From the NCBI GenBank assembly GCA_029237695.1, contig CM055265.1, positions 67,677,903-67,741,902 of the forward strand: 64,000 bases of DNA, written 5' to 3'. The notes beneath the pieces are model-generated. The model did no database searches and was not told the DNA's origin. It worked only from the letters and a program-made list of their open reading frames with translations. A program made the position numbers and the translations under genes. The DNA comes from Conchocele bisecta. Lineage: Eukaryota > Mollusca > Bivalvia > Lucinida > Thyasiridae. Shown one piece after another: positions 13,101-28,100 of this stretch (positions within the stretch are counted from its first letter, which is position 1; each line of letters begins with the position of its first letter).

Positions 13101-16100
13101 GCGGCTTATGTGGTTTGTGACCAGTGTAGCTCGTGATCAAATAACGAACTTCTGTAACCTGATCATCTATATTGCTTGTTAGAAGCATCGCGGGCGTTTA
13201 TGAATGGCGCACAGTGCCGATCCTGATCAGACTGCGGATACACCGGCTGATCTAGATCTACACTGGTCACAAAACCCATAAGCCCCATTTCTAGTCATAG
13301 AGAGTTGAATCTGGTTATACTCATTATATGAGTAATATAATTATTCATAATCCTATTACTTTGAGGGGTAGTCGCCAAGTGACTTTGGTGTGTTATGGCC
13401 CTGGCTGGCAACAGGTCGGGTTATTCTAATTTCAGAACTGAATATATATATTTTGTTCGATATTAATATTCCATTCTGATTTTTGGATATTCCGCAGTGC
13501 AGCATGTTAAATATGGGATCGAACCTGTTGGCCCGGCCATAAATAACCGTATCGTAGCTGTTGATACTCCTTATCTGGAGCTCTGGTTTCCTGCTTCAGC
13601 CTGACCCTGCCCACCTACCAGTGTCGGCGAGAATGGCGGGGTGGCAGCACCGCGTGTCACAGACACCCACGTCAGACCAGCCGGGTCGGCCCGCCCAGAC
13701 ACCCAAACCCTTCGGTACCCCAGCCGCAGGTGGGAAAACAGTGTCTGTATGTTGTAAGTAACATTTTACTGTTATGTGAGTTTCTGTTGTTCCTTTTTGC
13801 CCAGGGATGGGCTGTGGCTCGGGTAGAATACAGGGGGCCGTTTCACTAAACTTCGTACAACTAAAATGTTCGTAAGTTCAGATTTCAGGCATGAGAATAT
13901 TCAGCTGATTTCATATGATTTTGTCATAATTTGTGTTTTCAAAATTATTCGGAATCCATCCGATATGCTCAAATTTGATGCTTTTACAAGTGGGGTGAGG
14001 GGAGGGGGTTTCACTGGATTTTCAGATGTTTTCATGCATGTAGTCATTCTCATGTCTGAGATTTAGAATAGTGTGGAAATTTCAATTGATGGATTTACAT
14101 CCAATAATTGTTTTACAAGAACACATTGTTAATTTGAAATTTACAGTCATAATTTTGCACTTACAAACATTTTAGTTGTACGAAGTTTAGTAAAACGGCT
14201 CCCTGGACTTCAATACTGAAGGTTGTGAGTTCAAAACCTACCCAAGGGCATGAAAATCTTTCATAGTATTTCCATCCCACTGGTCTGTCGGATGAGACTT
14301 TTAAGCTGTGGTCCCGTCATTATATGACCTTAGCTGTTGCTGGAATGTTAAACCCCATTCATTGATTCCTTTTTGCCAGTTTTTGGGGCCAGTATTCCGA
14401 GACATTCCCAATGCATATGCTCAAATGAAAATTACCAAACAATTTTGTTCTCGCCCGCGAAAGCGGAAAGAGAGAATAAGGTTTTAGCTTTTCCGGAATA
14501 GTTTGCTTAGAAATGAAAACATATCTTTGCATTTCATTAGAATTGTCTCCTTGGAGACAATTCTAATGTATTACCAAGATGTGTTTTCATGGAAAATAAG
14601 AAAAATATGCTATATTTGTGGTCTGTTTATTGTTTTCTGCAGCATGATAAAGGTACCATAAAATCTTTATTGCTTTTTTGATACTCGCTACTTCTGATTT
14701 CAATTGGGTTTTTGACAATTTTAATTGGGTATTTACGCAAATACGCAGCTTATCTGGAGCTCTGGTCATATCACGTTTATTAAATAGGTTACAACACGTC
14801 ATAACAAGGTTTTCATGTGATAACGCTTCATATCAAAAGATACTGGCCTGGTAGTATCATGTTTTCATGCACAGCTAGGAAATGGTAGGAATTCCGAGGC
14901 TCGCCAATGAATTCCTACAGTTTCCTAGCCAAGTGTGATATCCTCGGAATTCCTACCATTTCCTAGCTGTACATGAAAACATGATATCAAAAGACTATAG
15001 CTATGTATTCTCCCCACATAGCGATGGGATCGTCGGACACGCCGTACCACACGGCGGACAGTGACCCCGGGGACAGTGACCCGGCCAGCACGTCGGTGCC
15101 TGACCGCCGGGCCCGGTGGCAGGAGCAGAACGCCCAGGCTGCACCGACCTCCAGTGAAGACGAGCCCACCGCCCACTCTGTCACCGACCGTATGTCTGCC
15201 TGGGAGGTGATGTCCTCCGCAAACAAGGTACGCAGAACTCCACAGAGCTCCCCCGAGCTCCAGATAAGGATATATGCAATTTTCAGGATATATCCTGTAA
15301 TTCTATCATATGCAATTTTCAGGAACCTCACATCCTGGCCCCCACCATCTGTGGCTGTGACTGGAGAAATGGGGCTAATTGGTTTTGTAGCTTTTAATTA
15401 AATGCACACTCCTGTAGCCGGATAATGATCTATATAGCTTATCAGGCTATATGAGTGTGCTATTTGATCAGGAACTAACACAGGCTGATCTGGATTTACA
15501 CTGGTCGTAAAACCCACATGTCCCATTTCTACATTCACAGCCACATTTATTGTACAGGTTAGCTACATCAAGAAGGTGAACCCGGGATCCCCGAAGCAGT
15601 CACCGAACCACTCGCCCGTCCGCCCACCCACCCTCAAACCCGCCGGCACACCGAGCAAGGTGACGCCATTCAAGTCCCAGAACCTAGCGCCCACGAAAGG
15701 CCTCACACCACAGAAGAGTTTCAAGGAGAGCATAGAGGAACGGGCAACACAGATGGGGCGACGTCACGCCAAGGTGGAGCCCGGTTTGCCTAAACCCCCG
15801 ACGACGAATCAGTCCAGGTATATAGAGAAACTTACAGGAGTGATCATTTAGTCTATGTATTGCACAAGTTTACTGATTATACCCCCGGCATACGAAGTAT
15901 ATCAAGAGGTATATATTTTTTGTCTGTCCGTCCGTAAGATTTGCGTTAAAACTTTTTATTTGTTGGTCGATGCGGCGGAGGTGAGCCTCTGCTGACTTGT
16001 TCTCGTTTCTTACGAAATCGGTCAACAACTTTGTCACTTTTGCGCAATTCTGAGACCAAGTGCGTTTCCATATGATATTTATTAACCCTTACACCGCTAT

Positions 16101-19100
16101 CTTAATTTTTTGTCATCTGCTGTTTATTTTCCATTTTTATCTGACATCAAAAACATGCTTTGACAGCACTATAAAATAATTTACAATACTTCAGAATTAT
16201 TTCCATTGGAAATGATTTTGAAGTGCTGTCAAAACATGTTATTTATTGAGAAATAAGGCAAGATATAAAAGCAACAGCAGACGACAATTGTTGTGTGTAG
16301 CGGTCTACAGGTTAAACAAATTCTGAAGAAGCAGGTTATCCAAGCTTTTTCAAATCAGTCCTGGTATAATATACATAGAGAATTGTGAGTGATGATTTAA
16401 TACGTTATTTATTAAATGAGTTTACTAATTTTGTATTAAATAAAAGATGCTCTACATCAAGTATGCCCAGAAAGTTGTTCTACAGGATGTTCCTCGTGAT
16501 TTTCCAAGTTCGGTATTAAACCTATTTTTCTAAGACTGGTCTATTCTCTATGTAAAGATCCAGGCATAAGAATTTTCCTCTTTTCGGCTGACTTCATGAT
16601 GTGAAATTTCAAAATGTTTCACAGTTTGTCTGATCAGTTCAAATATCATGTGGCTGTGACTGGAGAAATGGGGTTTTGCAACGAGTGTAGATCCAGATCA
16701 GCCTGTGCATCGCACAGTCTGATCAGGATCTGCACTGTTTGCCGTTCCGTCAATGAAACACTTGACATGCTTCTAAATACCCAATTAACATTGCCAAAAA
16801 CCCAATTGAAATCAGAAGTAGCGAGTATCAAAAAGCAGTAAGAAATTTGTGGTACCTTTACTATGCTACAGAAAACAAAAAATAGACCACAAATACATCA
16901 TATTTTTCTTATTTTCCATGAAAACACATCTTGGTATTTCATTAGAATTGTCTCCAAGGAGACAATTCTAATGAAATGCCAAGACATGTTTTCATTTCGA
17001 AGCAAACTATTCAATAATTGCTGTCAGTTGATGTGTAAACAGTGTGATTTTATTTTACCCAATTAAAATGTTGAAATACCCAATTGCTTCAGAAATGATG
17101 GAGTGACAATACTCAATTACTAATTCCTTATCTGGAGCCCTGCTGGTCACAAATACCATAAGTCGCATTTCTCCAGTCACAGCCACATATTATACATTTG
17201 CATGGAGGTTGGGAGCATCAGCCCGTTTTTCAGACAATATCAGACTTTTTATGCCCCCGCTACCGAAAGGTACGGGGGCATATAGTGTTACCGGCGTCCT
17301 CCGTCCGGGCACACATTAGGGTACTTATGTGGCTAGCCCCACAGGGTTATGGACTTAGTAAAGGATAGGGTTGGTTACAATTAGCCACCTAAAAAATCCT
17401 TTTATGTGGCTAAAAATCGTTTTATGTGGCTAATATTTAACATGTGATAAGCCACATAAGTATCCATTTGTAAGAACGTCCGCCCGTCCGTCCGTCCGCT
17501 CTCCCTGAAGTGACGTGGGGTGATTCATGAGTACATGACATGCATGTGGGGTGCACCCCATACGCAACTATATCTTAATGAACTCCATCACTTCTGAAAA
17601 GCCCAAAAAAGTAATAAAAAATTGACACCCCAGAGGGTGATGGTCAAAACCGTCCGTCCATCCAAACCCCACAAACAATGGCTGACTAAATTTCCCCACA
17701 AGTACATATTGATTGTACTTCACTGATCAAACCCAAATACCCCACAAGTGCATGCAGGAGACATAAGAAAACGAGAGCAAGTTAGTATAGGGGAGATAAC
17801 ACCGTTAGCATTGTTTGCACCCCACAAATAGCACCCAAAAAACCCCAAAAGACTTGGCCAAAAACCCCACATGCAACAAACCCCACAACGTCACTTCAGG
17901 GAGACCGGACGTACGTCCCGATATTACCATATATTCTTTAGTAACTTCTACATGGCTTCACATATTATGTCAATATTTATACACATGATACATTTGAACA
18001 TGCCTTACACACTCCACCCCCCAGTACTTCGACCTTGACCTTTGGCCTTGACCTTTTCCACTTTAAATGTTTGCTTGGCACTTTGGGACAAATCTACGTG
18101 CACGTTTCTCAATCCTACACTAACTTCTCAATACTTTTGCCAATCGCTTAAATATTTATACACATGATACATATGAACATGCCCTACACACTCCACCACC
18201 CAGTACTTCGACTTTGACCTTGACCTTTTCTACTTTAAATGTTTACTTAGCACTTTGGGACAAATCTACGTGCACGTTTCTCAATCCTACAATAACTTCT
18301 CAATACTTTTGCCAATCGCTTAAATATTTATACACATGATACATATGAACATGTCTTACACACTCCACCACCCATTACTTTGACCTTCACCTTTTCCACT
18401 TTAATTGTTTACTTGCCACTTTGGGACAAATCTACGTGCGCGTTTCTCAATCCTACATTAACTTTCACACACGCATTGCTCCAATGGTCCTCTACCGCCA
18501 TGTGACAAATCCGCATTCGTCCTGCCCCCGCTAAGCACAGGGTCAAGGTCACAGACTTGGTGCGTTTGAAACCTTAACATTCAGTTAAATGGCTTATGAT
18601 TTGTGTTTCCTTGCTCGGATCTGCTTCACATTTCACACATGCATTGCTACAATGGTCCTCTACCGCCCTGTGACAAATCCACATTCGTCCCGCCCCCACT
18701 AAGCCCAGGGTCAAGGTGCGTTCAAAACCTTAATGCTCGGGTAAATGGCTTATAATCAAATATGCCTCGTTTTCTTTGGCTGCCAGCGGGGGCATTCGTG
18801 TGTCGACAGGCCACATTTCTAGTTGCTGAATGTTGCTCTCATCCTGAAGGTCGCCAGCGAAGACGCAGACTCCTGTGAGGAATACGCCGCGGTCGCCCGT
18901 GCGGGTCGGTAGTGCGACAAAATCGCTGCAACAGAAACTCATAGAGAAAACACAGCACAGCAAGACGGACCAGTTCGCGGAGAGAATGCGAAACGAGAGG
19001 ATGGCTGAGGTGAACGCGCTCACGAACAGGTTCCCGAACGGAATACCGAAGACTGACGACGAGCTCTCCGATACTGAGGTAATTATGACCTGCTCAGGCT

Positions 19101-22100
19101 TGGGACTTCTGTGTTGGATGGATTATGCTGATTTCCGACTTTTTACAGAAATAACGTTCAAAATGTTTCAGATTCTCTCATTCTAAAATAACCTTAGCTG
19201 TTGACAGACCGTTAAACACCATCAATTAAATAAATAACAGATTCAGCACTGTTCAAATGTGATACATTTGAAAGGAATAGGGGACTCATTACAGATTTAT
19301 ATAAATTCTTTTCAGTGATGGCAGCAAGACTATTTTAAATGAAGAACAGCATAGACAGGCTGATCTGTGTCTATGTTGGTTTGCGAACGATACAATGTCT
19401 TGTCTGTAGTGACCTGCCATAGCAAAAGGATGCTTATTGTATTTGACCATTTTAGCTTCTCGGATCTGAGATTAATCAATTTATTAGTTATTCAGTGGCA
19501 TGATGTTTGATTGAAGGAATGGCGACCATCATATGGCATGATAGCCGATATGTGACTGGAGAAATTGGGTTGGGTTGTGCGACCAGTGTAGCCCCAGATC
19601 AGCCTGCACTGTTCGTCATTCAGTCAATGAAACGCACATAATGCTTTTACTGTATAGTTTTGATCCTTATTGGGGGGCTTCATGAGTGCACTAGAAGATC
19701 AGAAGGTTTGAATATCCACAAATGCATAAGCCGCATTTATCCAGCCACAGCCACATATGGGGCTATGCTGGTCATGAACATAGTAAAGTCCATTTAATCA
19801 GCCAGCGCCCATGTATGTATTACTTACAGGTTGTACCCGCGATGTCGGCGTTACCCCAACAAATAGCTCCACCTGGACAGACAGCGCTGCAGAAACGCGA
19901 GACCATCCGGGCACGCGCTCGAGCAGGTGAGTCTAGATACGGCGGTCAGGGACGTTTGTATACATATAGAGCAGTGCTGTGTGTTTAAAGAAGTATTGTA
20001 CTCGTTCATTGTGACTAGGGCGCTAGGACACTGGGCTTCAATACTACAGGTTGCGAATTCAATCCCCGCCATAGGGATGGGCTGTGGCCTATGGGATATG
20101 AAATTAGACTTCAAATACTGACCAGAGGTTGTGAGTTCAATCATCACCCTAGGCGTGAAAAATACTTAAATAGTATTTCCGTCCGACTGGTCTGTCGGAT
20201 GAGACTTTAATCTGTGGTCCCATCTCTATATGAACTTATCTGTTGTTGGGGCGTTAAACCCATTTACTATCGCTGTTCAATCCCTACCAAAGGCGTGAAA
20301 AATACTTACATAGTATATATATATCTCAGTAGCCTATTTCACCAACATTGCAAAGTATACTTATCTAGCAAAGTATACTTTGAGGGAGGAATTTTCACTT
20401 TTAGGATATTATACTGAATTGATTACATTATCACAGCCATTTTGGCTGTGATAATGTAATAAATTCAGTATCTGTGATAATGTAATAAATTCAGTATAAT
20501 AAGTCTGCATACTTTTAATCATCAAATATATGGGGAAAATAAATGATTACTCCCTCAAAGTATACTTTGCAATGTTGGTGAAATAGGCTACTGGTCCTTC
20601 ACATGAGACTTGAAACGTAGGTCCCGTCCCTACATGATCTTAGCTGTTGCTGGGATGAAAAACCCATTCACTTTCCATTCATTTCAAATTCAATGCGTAT
20701 TTCATTTCTGAAGATTATTGAACAGGGTTGGATTTGTTATATGGAACTGGGTCAACTCTTGCTTTCATTCATTTTCCAGAGTTCAACGGCAAACTCGGAC
20801 AAATGGGATTTGACGTTTCAGACGAGAGCGTTTCTTATAGCTTCCCGGGTCAACAGGGTGGGCCAATCAGGAATGGTGACAATAACCGGCTGACCAATCA
20901 GGACGGTCTGTGCAAGCCGCCACCTGCCCCTGTCCCTCCAAAGATGAGAGGCGCGGAGGACCACAAAGTACATCAACAGCCAGCGAACGGCGTGAAAAAG
21001 GCATCAAGCATCTACAGACTGGTGTCCAAACAATCATCTCAGAATGACAGACCTGTCGTGCGTCAGCAACAGTCGACAACATCTCTGAAGAAAGTCACAT
21101 TTGAGGAGCACAATACGAGCACAGAGAGCGAGCAGAGCACGGACTACACTGCTACGACGGAAACCGAGACTGCAGACGAAACCGACATCACGGAAGACTT
21201 TGATCCGCAATCGGAAAACGGTCTATCGGAAACACAGGAGTCCTTTGACGATTCGTTTGACAGTGCAACCGACTCTAGTATCCCGGAATCGTACCGCGGT
21301 CCGGCGCAAACACACCGACCACCGCACCCTTCATTGTCTCGCACCGACGAGGAAGACGACGTGAGTATCAGTGCTTTTGTGCCACAGTCTGTGCGCCGTG
21401 AGAGCATAATGCCCCAGCACGACGGCAGCATATCGAGCGAAGACAGCATGGACTGCGCGAGGATTGGCGAGCACAGAAGCCGGTCCAACCTGCACGGGTA
21501 TATGGAGGTCTCGAGCCGCAGCGAGGACAGCGATGTCGTGTACAGGTAATCATAAATTATGACAATAATCCTTCATTTCGTGTGAGCAATAATTATTTTA
21601 TTGGTTTGAAATCAGTTTTCTTTGTGTGAAATGAAGAAATTGAGCTACGGCGCCTGATCTGTTCTCGCTTTTATGCAGCCTGACAGATGTTTCACTGACT
21701 GAGGCATAACAAATACTTTCATAGTATTTCCATCCCACTAGTCGTTCGTATGGGACTCGAAATCAGAAATGAATATTTGCAGAAAAAATATATATTCACC
21801 CCTGAAGTTGGAATAACCCGACACCCACCCACATATAATATGATTTGACCCTGTTAACCCGGCTTAAAATGACCGTGGCTGTTGACAGGCTGTTAAACCC
21901 CATTAATTAAAGAAATAAATGCACAGTTCCACCCTACCCTGCAGGAGGCAGCCGCGGGCCGCGTGCAGTGACAGCGAGGACGACGATGGTTCGGGGGAAG
22001 CAATCGGCGCCATAGACGATCTTCTGGACGAGGCCATGGACGACATCAGCGAGGTGGAGATGAGGCGTAAACGGGAACCAGTCGCTGCGCCGGTAAGTTG

Positions 22101-25100
22101 GTAGTGGAATCGTCTGTGTGATTAGTTCTGATTGGTTTCACTGCTGTTTGTCTCCGATAATAATGTAACTGGAATGGACTCTTCCATATTACAGTCGAAC
22201 CTGTGAACAACGACCGGCAAAGGGAAGTGGCCAAAGTGGTCGTTGTTGACAGGTGGTCGTTGTTCCAAGGGTCGAGCATTTTCCCGGTTTCACAACAAAG
22301 TCGGCCATGTATTTAGCATTTTATTGTAATCTATATGCATGCATAGAAAACGTCTTGGCTGTAAAAAAAAATCTTGAAAATGGCTAAAATAGTAAATTTA
22401 TTTTGTTTTATCATCTTGTTGTTAGTGTTCTGAACCCAGCCTCGTTTTGGAAATTATATACAAAGGGGAGTAATTATCTTCACGATAAGTATATCCCGCG
22501 GCTTGCTTTGGTGCACCATTTAATAGCTTGTCGTAATTACATGTAAGGGCTATTCCAGTAAAATCTATATGGGGGTGGGTGGGGGGGGGGGGGCACAGGT
22601 GGAAGACTCGGACCTATGACACCAAAAAAATGCCTATTAAAAAAAATCCCATTACCCCACCCACTTGGTCTCGTACAGTACTATACGTTAATTCAAGGTG
22701 ACTATAAATAGCGCTATTATAGAAAGAGCCCTCTTTTTTCCGGCTCACACAAACACAATAAACATCGATTAAATGTATGAAATATGTCTCTGGCAATCGA
22801 TAAAGGTATTAGGTGTGTGAATAATACTCACTTCAAATCGCTGTTTCAAGTATTTATTGAGTTATTCGCGTTTTGATTACCCCATCCAAAGCGAAAGTTG
22901 CGTGTACGAAAGAATCTCACACAGAATCGAAGGCCGTCCGGCGTGGATTATCGGTCATATTTGACCAATAACTGATCGACAGCTCAAACTAAAGTGGTGC
23001 ACCATGACCATATACATTAGCAACTCCAACCATACAAAGTTCGTCCAATTGTGATCATTCATTGTGAACAGCGATTTGAAGTGAGTATATTCACACACCT
23101 AATACCTTTATCGATTGCCAGAGACATATTTCATACATTTAATCGATGTTTATTGTGTTTGTGCGAGCCGGAAAAAAGAGGGCTCTTTCTATAATAGCGC
23201 TATTTATAGTCACCTTGAATTAACGATTAACGTATAGTACTGTACGAGACCAAGTGGGTGGGGTAATGGGATTTTTTTTTAATAGGCATTTTTTTGGTGT
23301 CATAGGTCCGAGTCTTCCACCTGTGAGGGGGGGGGGGGGGGGAAGAAGGCTTTTTTGCCGGGGGTAACCTACGACATATAAAAAAAAAATTCTCAACCTA
23401 CCTACGGTGTTTTAAAAAAAAAAAGTTTAAACCCAACCACCAATGAAAAAACAAAAAAAATAATCACAACCTACAGTAAATAAAAATAAAAATCTAAAAA
23501 AAATGCAACCTACAATAAATAAAAATAAAAATCTGAACGTACAATTAACAAAAAATATTAAATAAAAATTCTGTTTATTGAATGGCTTTTATACCAAGTC
23601 ATTTTGTTACATATATTATAGTATATAGTATATACAGTGCCTAAATGATATTAAACAATGAAATTGTGCATTTAATACATTAAAATTACACATGTTGCTT
23701 TTATTATTAAAATGTGATGTTTATTGTTGTATTTGACTAAGAAATGTCATTAAGGTGGTGCTCTAACATTGGCACCATTGCATCTTGTTATTTACACTAT
23801 GGCCCAAGGTTATAAAATATTGACTTGTCAACAAACTTCCAATTTTTGGACCAAAATCATTACAATTGCCTTTAAATATGGATTTCATGTTTCAGGTCTA
23901 TTAAACTGTGAAAATTTTCGTGACCAGTGTAGAACCTGATATAAAGGCTGTGTACCGTATTTAGCTGTGTATTGCGCGCACTGGTATACAACGCGCATCT
24001 ATATTTTGGGGGGGGAAATATAAAAAATAGTTCGCGTCTATAGCGCGCAACAAAAAAATTGGCGGAAATTCCGTCACGTATAAGAAAATTGCATTCCGAG
24101 TTCACATCCACAATGCTGAACGTGTGCTGTTAGGCTCTCTCAAAGAGAAAAATATCGCCAAAGGTCAGCTTTATGGCATAAATTAGACTTTATATTGTCT
24201 AAAAGTATGTTATATTTATTGTTATTTACTCATTAATATGCTTAATAAAATTCATGATGCATGTAATAAACTTATTGAACCTACTTACGAAGAAATTTGT
24301 TGTATATAATTCCACCATATTTGCCATTCGTGTATAACATAATTACCCGTAATCGCAAACACACAGCAGGCTAGCCATGTGTAAACTTCTTCCCCAAGGC
24401 GATAATAACTCCCTACTAGTGACCTGCACACGAGAAATGGGCCATAAACAATTCCCCCCAGCCAAATATTGACACTGTGGACCACCGTGGATATACGTAG
24501 GTACAGATAGTGTGTATTCACTGTTTATTGATTTAGGTTTAACAATATACATAGGTACTACCTGAATACACGACATTCCAGCATAGCCCCATATCAGTGT
24601 ATGCGCAGATGAATCAGGGGCTATGCTGGTCGCATATGTCATAAGGTATTGATGCGTGAATACTTGTCAATACTTTATAAAACTAGAAATGTGGCCTGTC
24701 GGCACACGAATGCCCCCGCTGGCAGCCAAAGAAAACAAGGCATATTTGAATGTGGATTTGTCACAGGGTGGCAGAGGACCATTGGAGCAATGCGTGTGTG
24801 AAATGTGAAGCAGATCCGAGCAAGGAAACAGAAATTATAAGCCATTTACCCGAGCGTTAAGGCTTCGGGACATACGTTACGTTACGTACGTACGGACGCC
24901 GGTAACACTATATGCTCCCCTCACCATTCGGTGGCGGGGGCATAATAAGCCATTTACCCAGCGTTAAGGTTTCGAATGCACCAAGTCTGTGACCTTGACC
25001 CTGGGCTTAGCGGGGGCGGGACGAATGTGGATTTGTCACAGGGCGGTAGAGGACCATTGGAGCAATGTGTGTGTGAAATGTGAAGCAGATCCGAGCAAGG

Positions 25101-28100
25101 AAACAGAAATTATAAGGCATTTACCCAGCGTTAAGGTTTTGATCGCACCAAATCTGTGACCTTGACCCTGGGCTTAGCGGGGGCGGGACGAATGTGGATT
25201 TGTCACAGGGCGGTAGAGGACCATTGGAGCAATGCACGTGTGAAATGTGAAGCAGATCCGAGCAAGAAAACAGAAATTATAAGGCATTTACCCAGCGTTA
25301 AGGTTTCGAACGCACCAAGTCTGTGACCTTGACCCTGGGCTTAGCGGGGGCGGGGACGAATGTGGATTTGTCACAGGGCGGTATAGGACCATTGGAGCAA
25401 TGCGTGTGTTAAATGTCAAGCAGATCCGAGCAAGGAAACAGAAATTATAAGGCATTTACCCGAGCGTTAAGGTTTCGGAACGTACGTACGTACGGACGCC
25501 AGTAACACTATATGCCCCCCTCACCATTCGGTGGCGGGGGCATAAATAGTAACACAGTCAGTCGGCACCTAGCAACGAAAAACGACCATTACCGAGTGTT
25601 ACCGAATGCGACCTGAATGTGCGCGACGCTTGATTTAGCATCTAAAATCTTACATCAAGCGCTTATGGGATTGAGATGATCTGTCCTCATTAATTATTCA
25701 CAGAATGGCAGACGTGTGACATCACTTTGAAAATGTACAACCAAACAATACCCGACAGGCAATATTTGACCGATATGAGATCGGTACACCAGCGTAAATA
25801 CAGAAAACACGTAAATTTTCTCTAATACACGTAGCCTCTTATGTTACGAGCCTGGCTATATTAAATCCCAAAATATACCAATTTACCATCAATCTATACT
25901 TACCGCACCCATTCATATCGATTGTTTCCTTTTCTCTTGTTTCACACTATGCGTATTTCAACGTCATAGCGGACACCTGTCAAAATTGATATTTCAGTTT
26001 CCGGGCTTGTTTTGTTTGCGTAAAACTGGCAGAAATCAGTTGGAAAAAATGTTTGAAATTTATGTTCCAGCATAGGCTGGTCTGGTCTGAAAATAATTAT
26101 TAACAAATTTTAGCCGTCAATTGGAATTTTCAATACCTGTGGTAGTCATCTCTACAATGAAACACCCCCTCATTTGTGAAGATAAAATGAAGCTACATAA
26201 ATAATAAAAATTCTTACCGTCACATTTCTTGAAATTAGAGTCACGGTTCTCGGACGGAACACTTCCCAGGCATGATTAAATAAATTTCATATATTTAGTT
26301 TTGAAAATACACATGTTTTTCCATAATCTTACCTGTCTGATAGTTTCACATTACATGCTCACAAGGAAAACTATTTCAAACACCATGACAAATTTTGCAC
26401 CCAACCCCTCCTGCTTGAAGGATTTACACACTGACGAATATGTATTTTGGAGATTAATACCCAAAATTTAACCGACGACAATTAATGTGTCCACAGTACA
26501 AATGTACGTTGCAAGGTGGTGCTCCGACGAGTCGACGGAGGATCCATACGTAGAAACAACGACTTGGGGGACGTGTTTTGGATTGGGGCTGTATGGCTAT
26601 TATTTGTTTGGCATAACATTTACAAATATTATTTATTAAATAGTTATTAAGTAATTTTCATTTTAAATTGCAAAAAGTATAAATAAATAACAGTACAACC
26701 CAATTGTACTGCTATTTATTTATCCTTTTTTGTTTGCAATTTGAAATGAAAAAAAAAAATTGATTGATGGGAGTCAGTATAGAACTCGCAACCCCAACTT
26801 CTGAAGTTCTGGTCGATACCACCAGGCCACCGCGTCGATGTAGAATTAGAAACAAAATATCCTACTATGTGCGTTCTTGGAGTTGTTTTGTACATTGTGG
26901 GAAACTTTTAAACTAACAACAACAACAATTGCTGGGCCGTCAGCGTCTGTATAATTCTTTTCTGGCTGACAATAACCCACAATTTATTATACAGATTATG
27001 AAAACAACAAGCATAAAATATTTTTTTAAGAAAACAAGCATAAAATATTTTTTATTTCAATACTATGACATGCAATGAATTGTAATTAACAAATTTACCC
27101 TCCTACAGGTTAAATTATTTTTCGTTGGCAATAACCTACGATAAATAATCAATGGACCTGCCGTCTACCCCCCCCCCCCCCCCTGTATAGATTTTACTGG
27201 AATAGCCCTAAGTGGTTTAATTTAGCATGACCATTAGTATTTTGTTTTCTTTTTCAATTTCACACCATCAGTTGAAATTAATAACGGTCATATAGTCTTT
27301 ATTAAAACGATAGCCTATGTGGCGCGGCCTGTGAAAACTGCGAGTCTTTTTGTAACAAAAATATTTCATTGAATGTGTCGAGTCGAGTAACCCACACGAG
27401 CTAGGTGTCCAAATCAGGAGAGAACACCAGGCTTATTTGCTTTCTGTCCAATGTATACTATCCTGGTTAAGCCCGAATATTTAAGCAGCCTATGACGAAT
27501 TGGCAATGTCTGCTGACGTAATTACTGATGTTTTTAATTAGAGATTCGCGAGCATTGTAAACCATGGGCAGACTACGCGAATCCACTGCCTGGTCTGGCC
27601 GCTAATGCAATAAGCCGGGATTTGTCGGAGATCGAGACCCAATTCATATAAACACGTTTGTCGTGTCACTTTAGACTGGTTCCCTGTCGCTAGGCTGCGC
27701 ATCCGACAGGGTACCAGTCTAATGTGGACTACGTGACTGATGTCAGCAACCGCGTGTATTGATCTTTGATATGGCCTTGTGCCCCGCGGTGTGAAATTTA
27801 CACTTGACACGCGCGGTGTGTTTGAAGTCTTAGTCTTGTCACTAGACGAATCAGCATCGTGTAGACACAGTTTGCCAGAGTTTTATGACTTGCGCGGAAT
27901 TGCATTATGCCTATTGGAATACACGACACGGAATGCATATCGGGTTATTGGAGTTATGCAATATTTTTCATGGAAAATGTTTAATGTCGCCAAAATGACA
28001 CCGACCATATCGGGCAAGGTAAATGTTTTCAAAAGAATGCGAATGTAATTGATGACTAATTGGTTACGACCAGTTGCAATTCAGATGATAGCGACCAGAT

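Larger units (their letters stand above)
22547..27208. mobile_element. 4.7 kb DNA element with GGGCTATTCC ends and TAA duplication
   Basis: The left end GGGCTATTCCAGTAAAATCT is exactly inverted at the right end (AGATTTTACTGGAATAGCCC, ending 27208). TAA flanks both sides (22544-22546 and 27209-27211). A G-run follows the left end and a C-run precedes the right end. A 3-bp TAA duplication would fit a PIF/Harbinger-like element, but no transposase is seen, so the class is a guess. It is nested inside the 22190-28337 element. Confidence 0.72.

Noticed and set aside
14987..15331. Frames on the - strand opposite anillin exon g
   Set aside because: They are shadows of a GC-rich coding exon on the + strand.
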